DNA of 64,000 nt from Oligoflexia bacterium (lineage in GTDB: Bacteria; Bdellovibrionota; UBA1018; CAIMNF01). The DNA lies in the NCBI GenBank assembly GCA_903831745.1, contig CAIKYX010000261.1, positions 1 to 64,000 of the forward strand, given 5' to 3'. The notes beneath the pieces were generated by a model. It did no database searches. It saw nothing but the letters and a program-made list of their open reading frames with translations, and was not told the DNA's origin. A program made the translations under genes and the position numbers. Shown piece after piece: positions 41,533 to 50,151 of the stretch. Within the stretch, counting starts at the first letter, position 1. Each line of letters opens with the position of its first letter.

Positions 41533-42298
41533 GACTTCCCCCATAAGATACGAGGCCAAAAATGATCGCTGAAAACAACCAAAGCGCAATGGCCATCGGC
41601 AAGAGATAGACGAGGGATATCCTGAATAAGTCTTGCTTCGAATAAGCCGGAAAATACCGACCGAGCAGGCGGCACGCGACGAAGAGAACGGCGCTTTTCA
41701 GATGACCATCCAGAATAAAGAGATTGCCCTTCAAGAACAAATGAGTGGCAACCATGCACCAGCCATAAAACCTTGCCGACTGAAGCCAACTTTGTTCGCG
41801 CACGCCCGATTGAAACGGGTATTCGAGAAACAGAATCATTCCGGCAACCAAAAACAATGGCACAAACACCAAATGAAGAGGCGTCCATTCGTTTTGAATG
41901 AAAACACTCATGGCACTGAGGACGCCGAGCAGAGAACCAATCAGGAAAAATACCTGCGATCGATCCGCATTAATTCTGGCCTCGACTTCATTGTTGAGCG
42001 GCGAAGCGGTCACCAACACCAGAGAATTGAGTGCCAGGTAGATTAAAAACACAGTCACAAAATTGTATTCGAGAAAAAACACCAGGCTGAGTTGAAGTAC
42101 CAATACCGCCCAGGACTTCCACGCTCTCGAGGCGACCAGCTCTGACCATGAATCAACCCACAATTGATATAAAAACCCAGGAAAAGTAGCCCCTTTGCCC
42201 ACGCGAGATTGATGGGTCACGTTCGTGCGCTCACTGATGCCGTAAACCAGGAAAGAAATCGGAAAAAAAATCAGAATCGAGATCAAAGTAGAAATCAT
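41525..42298 (-). CDS. NuoH-like membrane subunit (divergent, shortened)
   Basis: YGISERTNVTHQSRVGKGATFPGF aligns with FVERRGSALLQNRLGPNRMGPFG; position between NuoD-like and NuoI-like. Confidence 0.7.
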   Translation of the reverse strand: MISTLISILIFFPISFLVYGISERTNVTHQSRVGKGATFPGFLYQLWVDSWSELVASRAWKSWAVLVLQLSLVFFLEYNFVTVFLIYLALNSLVLVTASPLNNEVEARINADRSQVFFLIGSLLGVLSAMSVFIQNEWTPLHLVFVPLFLVAGMILFLEYPFQSGVREQSWLQSARFYGWCMVATHLFLKGNLFILDGHLKSAVLFVACRLLGRYFPAYSKQDLFRISLVYLLPMAIALWLFSAIIFGLVSYGGSHA

Positions 42299-43320
42299 CG
42301 ATCAATCTCCGTCACCAGGAAACCCAGGCTTTTTAAAATCAGAGGAGTGTCTTCAAAATATTCACTTTCGAGGGCAGGAATGATGGCTCCCAAAATGGCG
42401 TCGGACGGAGTTCCGACCTTCATTGACTCGACTTTAAGATCTTCGCCGAGCTTCAACTCAAGCGCCCATTCACCTCGCCAGCAAACCAAATCGCGAGTGC
42501 TCGCGGGCTTGATTCGTTTATTCCAACCTTCTACCAAAAATGCACCCTTATGGGGAGTTGCAACCAAAGCCATGATTTCGTCCGCACAACTGCGGGTGCA
42601 ATTCAGCACAAACACCAAGCGCGACTCGACTTGACTGACCAGGCCTACATGAGTCGTCTGCACAGACGTTTCACTGACAAATCCGAACTTGCCTCCATCG
42701 ACTACCGTGCCAATTGCTTGAAGGCGGTTTTGAAACGTATGTGACCAGAGAAACATCGACTGAATCCGGTCGAAATCTGCGAGGTAATTTTTAATCCAGA
42801 TCTCTATCCGCTCGAGGAATCCTTCGGTAATATCGTATCGAACGCCGCCTGCGCGGACGAAACAATATCCATACCGTGAGCCCGTCAAAAGCTCGGTCAA
42901 ATCGAGAAGCTCCTCACGGTGTTTGAGGAGAATATTCTTCAGGATCAATAGCCCCATCGCTTCAGCCATGACCGCCAGATACTTAAGCATCGAACTGAAC
43001 TCACTCACCGTGGTCGATACTTCTCGAATCCAAACGGCACGGTCTTCGACACTCCATCCGAGACACTCTTCTACTGCTTCAGAAAAAATCCGATCGAGCA
43101 GGACTGCGCTTTCGGGCTCGATTCGAGAGAACCAATGGCGCGCTTGAACAAAAGAAGTTCCCAATATTTTTTTCTCTACATCTTTTTTCGCGTAGCCGAA
43201 TTCATGAGCTCCGCTGACCATTTGATCTCCATGGAGATCAATCGAGAGCCGCATGGGGCCGGGCAACCAATGATGAATCGGACCTAAGTTCAGGCGAGAC
43301 TGAATTTTGGGATCGTTCAT
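42295..43320 (-). CDS. NuoD/[NiFe]-hydrogenase-large-subunit-like protein lacking NiFe ligands
   Basis: NLGPIHHWLPGPMRLSIDLHG, FGYAKKDVEKK, LTGSRYGYCFVRAGGVRYDI; no CxxC pairs at the termini. ATGA overlap with the upstream gene. Confidence 0.85.
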   Translation of the reverse strand: MNDPKIQSRLNLGPIHHWLPGPMRLSIDLHGDQMVSGAHEFGYAKKDVEKKILGTSFVQARHWFSRIEPESAVLLDRIFSEAVEECLGWSVEDRAVWIREVSTTVSEFSSMLKYLAVMAEAMGLLILKNILLKHREELLDLTELLTGSRYGYCFVRAGGVRYDITEGFLERIEIWIKNYLADFDRIQSMFLWSHTFQNRLQAIGTVVDGGKFGFVSETSVQTTHVGLVSQVESRLVFVLNCTRSCADEIMALVATPHKGAFLVEGWNKRIKPASTRDLVCWRGEWALELKLGEDLKVESMKVGTPSDAILGAIIPALESEYFEDTPLILKSLGFLVTEIDR

Positions 43321-43694
43321 TTTTGTCCCTCCCGCAGCGCCAGCAATCCATTCATGATGGCTTCGGGTCGCGGAGGGCATCCGGTCACATAAACGTTCAC
43401 GGGAACTGACTCGTCCCGCTTGAGTGGAAAGAGTCCTCCGCCACAGGCACAGGTGCCAATCGCCAGCACATATTTCGGTGATTTCATCGCCGCGTAGTAA
43501 GTTTCGACTTCTTTTTGAAGTTTTTCGTTCAGAGTTCCCTGAATGATCAACAAATTTGCTTCATCATGATGATCCGCAGGCCGGCACCCCAGGCGCTCAA
43601 GGTCATATCGACTGGATTCGGTCTGCATCCAGTCGTCTCCACAGCAGGAAATGCCTACTCTAAAGTATTTGAGTGTCGGTTTAGTGGTTTTCAT
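43317..43694 (-). CDS. NuoB-like Fe-S subunit of second cassette
   Basis: ISCCGDDWMQ, GTCACGGGLF, VTGCPPRPEAIMNGLL: all four N2 cysteines. Confidence 0.9.
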   Translation of the reverse strand: MKTTKPTLKYFRVGISCCGDDWMQTESSRYDLERLGCRPADHHDEANLLIIQGTLNEKLQKEVETYYAAMKSPKYVLAIGTCACGGGLFPLKRDESVPVNVYVTGCPPRPEAIMNGLLALREGQK

Positions 43695-43902
43695 CCCGGT
43701 CTTTCTTCAGAAAGTTCTGTGCACACAAAAAGAAAGACAAAAAGACTACCAACATGACCAAAATCGCGATTAAATAGGAAATAATTTTGATCTCCTTTGA
43801 GATAAAAATCGGAAGCGAAAACAAAAGCGGAATCCAGAGGAAAATGATTCCCTGGGACAATTGTGTTGTCTTGATCTCAAACGGCAGTATTTTCTTGAAC
43901 AT
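43681..43902 (-). CDS. Small 2-TM membrane protein heading second cassette (NuoA position)
   Basis: 73 aa, two hydrophobic segments; overlaps the NuoB-like gene by 14 nt. Confidence 0.5.
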   Translation of the reverse strand: MFKKILPFEIKTTQLSQGIIFLWIPLLFSLPIFISKEIKIISYLIAILVMLVVFLSFFLCAQNFLKKDRDENH

Positions 43903-43945
43903 AACTTCTTATACAGAGGCTACTTGAAAAGGAAAGGGTGAGTCA

Positions 43946-46900
43946 ATGGTCGGGAACCAGATCGAGCTAAAATTTAACTCGCTCCTCGCCCATGCTTTCT
44001 CGGTTTTGAAGCTTGCAACCCAAGCGGGACCGAAGAGCCCGCCCCTCATTGTGATCCTCATTCACTCAAAAGAGCTGCTTGAAGATTACTTTTCACTGCT
44101 GCAAACGCTGATCAATGCAGATGGCCATGCCGTTTCACTTCACCAATGGCAAGCATGGGAACATCCACCGTTCTCGCCCGTTGCTTCGTCCATCACGCAG
44201 AAAATAGATCGCCTGAAGACCCTTTACTCGATTACGGGAGCTAAGACACCGACTATTGTCCTGGCGACCGTCGAAGCCTGGATTCAACCCACCGTTCCGA
44301 AGGAAAACTATCAAAGCAATCATTTGGTACTCGAATTGAATCAAGATGTGGGCTCTCGAGAACAGCTTCGAGAACGCCTGCAAGCCTTGGGGTACTTGAA
44401 AGCGGATGTTGTAGACGAGCCCGGTCAATATGCCGTAAGAGGAGAGATCCTAGACCTCTTTATTCCGCATGCTCCAGCACCTTACCGGATTGAATTTTTT
44501 GACACGGTCGTTGAGGCCATTCGAACGTTTCATCCCGAAACCCAAAGAACCCAGAGTTCAAACGAGCCGATTCGAAGTCTCGAGATCACTCCTGCCGAAG
44601 AAATTCTCTTTCCGTGGAAAGATTTCTCGGTAGTTCTAGAACGGGTAAAGGCCTATTCCGACCAGCGGCAAATCTCGAGAAAGATCAGGGATCCGATTTT
44701 CGAGAACATTCGGAACGGCTTTTTGCCCGATCACTTTAGGACCTGGATTCCGTTTATTCATGAAAAATGCGGGGCACTTCTCGATTATCTCCCCGAACAC
44801 ACGTCTTTAATCACTTTCGAGCCCGAACAACTCAAAATCGAGCTCACCCAAACCCTGGATTATCTCAAAAAAGAGGAAGTTCGCTATTCTCAACCTCACT
44901 GGATCACTCCCGATTTTTCTCAACTCTATTCTCGGGCAGAGGCGTTGCTCGCGCAAGCCATTCAGTCGTCGCGTTTCATCATTCGAAACGCCCCACTATC
45001 TGATCGGGCGCTCGCTCCGATTCCGTCTGAACCCGTTTCCGAGCTCAGGCTCGATGAAAAGGCCGTTTACGAGTGGCTTGAGGACGGCTTCTTTGTCTGG
45101 ATTGGAAGCCGTGGGATTTCTCATCAAGAGCGCCTGAAATTTATTTTAAAGCGGGTGCTCAGCAAGCCAGGCCTGAAATTTCTAGCGGACGACCCTCGCG
45201 AATCGCTGCAGTTCCTGACCGAAAAAACCATCATCTTATCGGAAGACCTTTTTCTCGGAAAGTCGCAGGCCGCAGTCAAGAAAAAGAGCACCCCACACGT
45301 GTTTCCGAAAACAGAGGGCCTGCCTTCCGAAGAACTCACTCACCTCAGTGATCTTTCGATCGGTGATTTTGTAGTTCATGCCACCCACGGTGTCGGAAAA
45401 TATGTGGCCCTTCAGGAACTTCAGTCCCAAGGAAGAAACCTGGGAGAATACCTTCTGATCGAATATTCGGGTGGTGACCGATTGTTTCTTCCGGTCTATC
45501 GCTTAAACACAATTCAGCGTTATGTGGGTGCGGGTGGAAACCCATCACTCGACAAACTCGGAACCGCCCAATTCGAGAAAGCGAAACAAAAAGCGCGTGA
45601 CTCGGCCCGAAAACTGGCAATCAACCTGATCGAAATCTACGCGAAACGAGAACTCCTGAAGGGCGTTCCCTTCGCACCCGAAGACCAGAGCTATTTCGAT
45701 TTCGTAGACGAGTTCGAATTTCAGGAAACCGAAGGGCAACTCAAGGCCACACAGGACACACTTCATGACTTAGAGAGCGGAAAATTGCTCGATCGTCTGG
45801 TGTGCGGAGACGTGGGATTCGGAAAAACCGAAGTGGCCATGCGGGCCGCCTTTCAAGCAGTGCAAAGCGGATACCAGGTGGCACTTTTGGTACCCACCAC
45901 CTTGCTTGCCTTTCAACACGAACAATCGTTTCGTAGGCGTTTTAAGAATTTTCCGGTTCAGATTGAATCGATTTCGCGCTTTAAATCTAAGAAAATGCAG
46001 CAAGAGGTGCTGAAGTCGCTTGCGGAGGGAAAAATCGACATCCTGGTCGGAACCCATCGCCTGATTTCGAAAGATGTAGAATGGAACAAGCTCGGACTCT
46101 TGATCATTGATGAAGAACATCGCTTTGGGGTAGAGCACAAAGAAAAGATCAAGGCAGTGCAGGCCAACACCCATACCCTGACCCTGACGGCCACGCCGAT
46201 TCCAAGAACCCTGAATATGGCTATTTCGGGACTAAAAGATATCAGCTTGATCAAGACGCCACCCACGAATCGTCAGCCGATTAAGACTTTCGTCTCTCAC
46301 GACTCTGAAGAGTTGATCAAATCTGCGCTCGAAAACGAGCTCGCGCGAGGCGGCCAGGTGTTTTATCTCTACAACCGGGTTGCATCAATCTTCAAGAAAG
46401 CGGAAGAGCTTCAAAAACTCGTTCCCCAGGCAAAAATCATCGTTGCGCACGGACAAATGAAAGAAGACGAAATTGAATCAAAAATGATCGAATTCTATCA
46501 GGGTCAGGCGCAAATACTGGTGTGTACCACCATCATCGAATCCGGAATCGATGTGCCGAATGCCGGAACCATTATCATTCAAAATGCGGATCGCCTGGGA
46601 TTGGCCCAGCTCTACCAGATCCGCGGCCGGGTGGGACGGAGTCACCGAAAAGCGTTTGCCTATTTATTAGTCGATGAAGAAAGAACACTTACCCAGGAAG
46701 CAAAAATGCGCCTCGATGTGCTTCAACGGTTCATCGAACTCGGAAGTGGCTTTCAGATCGCCTCGTACGATCTCGAAATCCGCGGCGGCGGTAACTTTCT
46801 CGGTGCAGAACAATCGGGTCACATCGCCTCAGTGGGACTCGATCTGTTTACCGAACTTCTCGAAGAAGCGGTACAAGAGCTGCGTGGTCAAAAAATTGAC

Positions 46901-47416
46901 ATCGATGAGCGGCATTTTGAGCCAGAAATTCAAGTTCCGGTAACTTGCGAGATTTCTCCAAAACTGATCGAAGACCCAAAAATGCGGCTCTCATTTTATC
47001 GAAAACTTTCAAATGCCCGAACGGATGCCCAATTGGATTCACTTCACGAAGAGCTGGTCGATCGCTTTGGCGAGCTTCCAGAAGAGGTGACCAATCTTTT
47101 CTGGCTGATCCGAATTAAAAACCTACTCAAGCGTGTAGGCGTTGAACAACTTTCGACCTCACCGGTTCGAAGCTCACTCACTGTCAGAAAAACCACGCTA
47201 ATCGACGTAAACGAGGTGATGAAACTCTATACTGGGCCGCCAAAAATCCGCGATCCGCGAGTTTCGATCACTCCAGACTCGAAAATCGTGCTTCAGGCTC
47301 CGTTTCAGTCGATGCAGTCACTTCTTTTCGAGCTTGAAGGTTTTTTTAAGAAAATCGCCCCAAAAGCATTTGAAACGATTGAAAACCCAAAAAGCACTGA
47401 TAGACTAAGCTTATGA
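43946..47416 (+). CDS. mfd: Transcription-repair coupling factor Mfd
   Basis: GDFVVHATHGVGKYVAL (RID), GDVGFGKTEVAMRAAF, DEEHRFGVEHKEKIK, LYQIRGRVGRSHRKAFAYLL. Confidence 0.96.
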   Translation: MVGNQIELKFNSLLAHAFSVLKLATQAGPKSPPLIVILIHSKELLEDYFSLLQTLINADGHAVSLHQWQAWEHPPFSPVASSITQKIDRLKTLYSITGAKTPTIVLATVEAWIQPTVPKENYQSNHLVLELNQDVGSREQLRERLQALGYLKADVVDEPGQYAVRGEILDLFIPHAPAPYRIEFFDTVVEAIRTFHPETQRTQSSNEPIRSLEITPAEEILFPWKDFSVVLERVKAYSDQRQISRKIRDPIFENIRNGFLPDHFRTWIPFIHEKCGALLDYLPEHTSLITFEPEQLKIELTQTLDYLKKEEVRYSQPHWITPDFSQLYSRAEALLAQAIQSSRFIIRNAPLSDRALAPIPSEPVSELRLDEKAVYEWLEDGFFVWIGSRGISHQERLKFILKRVLSKPGLKFLADDPRESLQFLTEKTIILSEDLFLGKSQAAVKKKSTPHVFPKTEGLPSEELTHLSDLSIGDFVVHATHGVGKYVALQELQSQGRNLGEYLLIEYSGGDRLFLPVYRLNTIQRYVGAGGNPSLDKLGTAQFEKAKQKARDSARKLAINLIEIYAKRELLKGVPFAPEDQSYFDFVDEFEFQETEGQLKATQDTLHDLESGKLLDRLVCGDVGFGKTEVAMRAAFQAVQSGYQVALLVPTTLLAFQHEQSFRRRFKNFPVQIESISRFKSKKMQQEVLKSLAEGKIDILVGTHRLISKDVEWNKLGLLIIDEEHRFGVEHKEKIKAVQANTHTLTLTATPIPRTLNMAISGLKDISLIKTPPTNRQPIKTFVSHDSEELIKSALENELARGGQVFYLYNRVASIFKKAEELQKLVPQAKIIVAHGQMKEDEIESKMIEFYQGQAQILVCTTIIESGIDVPNAGTIIIQNADRLGLAQLYQIRGRVGRSHRKAFAYLLVDEERTLTQEAKMRLDVLQRFIELGSGFQIASYDLEIRGGGNFLGAEQSGHIASVGLDLFTELLEEAVQELRGQKIDIDERHFEPEIQVPVTCEISPKLIEDPKMRLSFYRKLSNARTDAQLDSLHEELVDRFGELPEEVTNLFWLIRIKNLLKRVGVEQLSTSPVRSSLTVRKTTLIDVNEVMKLYTGPPKIRDPRVSITPDSKIVLQAPFQSMQSLLFELEGFFKKIAPKAFETIENPKSTDRLSL

Positions 47417-48204
47417 AACAAATGATTCTTTTAGCTGTGGTAATGGGTCTGCACGGTTTAAACGCATTTGCTGCAATCGAAGCAGCATCGGTAAATGGCA
47501 AAGCCATTACGATTGAACAAGTGAATTCGCGATTTGCGGCGGGAGATGTCGCAAGCAAACGCGCGGCCCTCGACGAGCTCATCAAGCATGAGTCAGCGGT
47601 TCAAGAAGCCAAGAAAATGAAATTGGATCAGGATCCAGCGGTTCAAGCCCAAATGGATAATGTCCTGGTGGCTGCACTTCTGGATAGAAAAGTAGGCCCT
47701 GAGTTCAACAAGCTTACCGTTTCAGAAGCCGAGGCAAAAAATTATTACGCCAAGAACCCTGAAATGCGGACCAGCCACATCTATATCGCGCTTCCTTCAG
47801 ACGACAGCAACAAAGAGCTGGTTCAAAAAGCAACAGACAAGCTCAAAGGCATTCTGGCCGACATCAAGGCAGGCAAAGTCTCTTTTGCTGAAGCCGCCCA
47901 AGCCAATTCTGAAGATGCAAGCTCGGTCGTCGGTGGTGACATGGATTACCGCATGAAGGACCGCATGGAGCCTGAATATTATGAAGCCGCTATGAAGCTT
48001 AAGGTTGGCGAGATGAGTGGTCTCGTTCGTACCGCTTTCGGGCTTCACATCATTCGCCTGACCGCCAAGCACACCTGGACCCAGGTCAACCACACTCAAG
48101 TGAAGCGAATTATGGTTGAAGAAAAGCGTGCAGAGCTGGTTGGTCGGTATTTAAACGATTTGCGTCAAAAAGCCAAAGTTTCGGTCAACGACAAAGCCCT
48201 TTAA
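47413..48204 (+). CDS. Exported parvulin-type peptidylprolyl isomerase
   Basis: Signal peptide MKQMILLAVVMGLHGLNAFA; SFAEAAQANSEDASSVVGGDMDYRMKDRMEPEYYEAAMKLKVGEMSGLVRTAFGLHIIRL. Confidence 0.9.
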   Translation: MKQMILLAVVMGLHGLNAFAAIEAASVNGKAITIEQVNSRFAAGDVASKRAALDELIKHESAVQEAKKMKLDQDPAVQAQMDNVLVAALLDRKVGPEFNKLTVSEAEAKNYYAKNPEMRTSHIYIALPSDDSNKELVQKATDKLKGILADIKAGKVSFAEAAQANSEDASSVVGGDMDYRMKDRMEPEYYEAAMKLKVGEMSGLVRTAFGLHIIRLTAKHTWTQVNHTQVKRIMVEEKRAELVGRYLNDLRQKAKVSVNDKAL

Positions 48205-48232
48205 GGTTGGCATTCACTGCTGATTATGAGAA

Positions 48233-48267
48233 ATCTTGAATGTGATGAGCATTCAAGATTTTTTTTT
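48233..48267 (+). terminator. Terminator/attenuator-like hairpin overlapping start of the surA-like gene
   Basis: ATCTTGAATG (48233-48242) / CATTCAAGAT (48250-48259), 10 bp perfect, 7-nt loop, T-tract to 48267. Confidence 0.7.
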
Positions 48268-49216
48268 GGCAAGCCTTTGTTCTGCTTTGATTTTAACCGG
48301 TAGCTGCACCTCAGCACGGGCCGCTCTGGTTGAGAGGGTCGAGGCGGTGGTCAACAAGAAAGCCATCTATAAATCAGACATCGATCGATTTAGAAAAATG
48401 GTGCCCCTTCGCATGAAGGTAGACCCACTTTTTTCTAACGACCCACTCGCCAAGAAGGCCAGCGCTACTGACTCTGAAATTGTAAGTTTTCTCATTGATG
48501 AAACCATCGTGGTCGAAAAGTTTCAAGTCAACGACGGCGAAGTCGAGCAAGAGATCACTGGCATTCAAGGCAATCTGCATATCGACCGCGATCAACTCAA
48601 GGCGGCCATCGTTCGAGAAGGCTTTACCTTCGAGCAGTACTTTAATCTCATGCGCGTCTCAATCGCCAAAAGACAACTGATCGACCGCGAGATTAGAAAT
48701 AAGGCCACCGTATCGGATGACGACCTGAAGGCAGAATTCAAACGCCAACACTCAACCGCCAAAAACTTCAGTGGCGCGTTTCATATTTCACTCGTCAAGT
48801 TCGCAAAGAAAACCTACAAGACACCACTGTTGGCAAAAGCTGAAGCCCTGAAAGCAGAAGAAGAGCTCAAAAAAGGAACCTCTTTTGAAGAGATGGTTAA
48901 AAAATATGGCGATGATGCGGCCTCAGCCACCGGGGGCGACCTGGGGTATCTGAGTTACTCAGAAATGAGTCCGGAGCTTCAAAAAGAGGTTCACAAACTC
49001 GGACCGCAAAAGACCAGCTCGGTCATTGAAACCAAAAACGAATTCATGATCGTCAAAGTAGGGGATGTCAAAGCGGATGTCGACGCCGCTTACGACAAAG
49101 AGCGCGAAGCACTTCGCTCTAAACTGCTTGAAGGCGAATTTGCACACCAAGTTCGCCTCTGGCTCGACAATCAAAGAAATCAAAATTACGTAAGGATCAC
49201 CGCACCGAAAGCATGA
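48245..49216 (+). CDS. SurA-like periplasmic chaperone/parvulin (start codon uncertain: 48236 TTG, 48242 GTG, 48245 ATG or 48266 TTG)
   Basis: Signal-like SIQDFFLASLCSALILTGSCTSARAA; parvulin domain TSFEEMVKKYGDDAASATGGDLGYLSYSEMSPELQKEVHKLGPQKTS. Confidence 0.85.
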   Translation: MSIQDFFLASLCSALILTGSCTSARAALVERVEAVVNKKAIYKSDIDRFRKMVPLRMKVDPLFSNDPLAKKASATDSEIVSFLIDETIVVEKFQVNDGEVEQEITGIQGNLHIDRDQLKAAIVREGFTFEQYFNLMRVSIAKRQLIDREIRNKATVSDDDLKAEFKRQHSTAKNFSGAFHISLVKFAKKTYKTPLLAKAEALKAEEELKKGTSFEEMVKKYGDDAASATGGDLGYLSYSEMSPELQKEVHKLGPQKTSSVIETKNEFMIVKVGDVKADVDAAYDKEREALRSKLLEGEFAHQVRLWLDNQRNQNYVRITAPKA

Positions 49217-50151
49217 AAAACTTATCTCTGGTGATTACCCCGGGAGATCCAGAGGGCGTCGGTCCCGAGGTCACTGCAAAAGCCCTTTCGAAACTTGCTC
49301 CCAAACTCAAGTCCTGGGATGTGGTCATTTTTGGCGCTCAAAAACCATTTCAAAAGCACAAGAGTCTGATTAAAAAAGCAGCGCCCGTATTTTTTGAACC
49401 TCCCACCCGTTCGAGTCCCGGTTACCAATCAGGTTGGGCTATCGATGCGGCGACTCAATTCATGTTGGCCTCTCCGAAAAAAAGAGTGCTCGTCACCGGC
49501 CCCATCAGCAAGGAGCGGCTGCAAGCAGCGGGCTACCAATATAATGGTCACACCGATTTTTTAGCTGCACTTTCGGGTACGCCGCAAGTCACGATGATGC
49601 TTGCGAATGAGTTCTTCAGTGTCGTTCTTGCCACCGACCATTGTCCACTTAAGTTGGTTTCAAAAAATCTGCATCCGAAAAACATCCTGCAGACCCTTGC
49701 CCATGCTTATGAGTTTTCAAAAAACCTTCAAAAGAAAAGGCGTCCCCGCATTGCCATTTTGGGCTTAAACCCCCATGCCGGAGAAAATGGACTACTGGGT
49801 AATGAAGAAAAAGACATTTTGATTCCTGTCATGAAGGCATTTTCAGATAAATTTCCGGATGCAGTTCTGAACGGTCCTCTTTCAGCGGATTCATTTTTCG
49901 CGGTGGAGCTAAAGAAGAAACCAGCCGAACGTCACGATGTCATTCTCGCCATGTATCACGATCAAGGATTGATACCGGTCAAACTCTCGGGTTTTTCTAA
50001 AAGCATCAACATGACTCTAGGACTTCCGTTCATTCGAACCTCGGTCGATCACGGCACCGCCTTTAATATCGCAGGAAAAAACAAAGCCGATCCGGGAAGC
50101 ATGATTTATGCGATCACCCGCGCTATTCAATATTCAGGAGCAAAAATATGA
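49213..50151 (+). CDS. pdxA: 4-hydroxythreonine-4-phosphate dehydrogenase
   Basis: ITPGDPEGVGPEVTAKAL, GPISKERLQAAGYQYNGHTDFLA, MYHDQGLIPVKLSGF, RTSVDHGTAFNIAGK. Confidence 0.95.
   Translation: MKNLSLVITPGDPEGVGPEVTAKALSKLAPKLKSWDVVIFGAQKPFQKHKSLIKKAAPVFFEPPTRSSPGYQSGWAIDAATQFMLASPKKRVLVTGPISKERLQAAGYQYNGHTDFLAALSGTPQVTMMLANEFFSVVLATDHCPLKLVSKNLHPKNILQTLAHAYEFSKNLQKKRRPRIAILGLNPHAGENGLLGNEEKDILIPVMKAFSDKFPDAVLNGPLSADSFFAVELKKKPAERHDVILAMYHDQGLIPVKLSGFSKSINMTLGLPFIRTSVDHGTAFNIAGKNKADPGSMIYAITRAIQYSGAKI

Noticed and set aside
42295-43694. [NiFe] group 4 hydrogenase or formate hydrogenlyase
   Set aside because: The large-subunit-like protein lacks both CxxC pairs and no hyp maturation genes are visible; treated as a complex-I-like divergent module instead.
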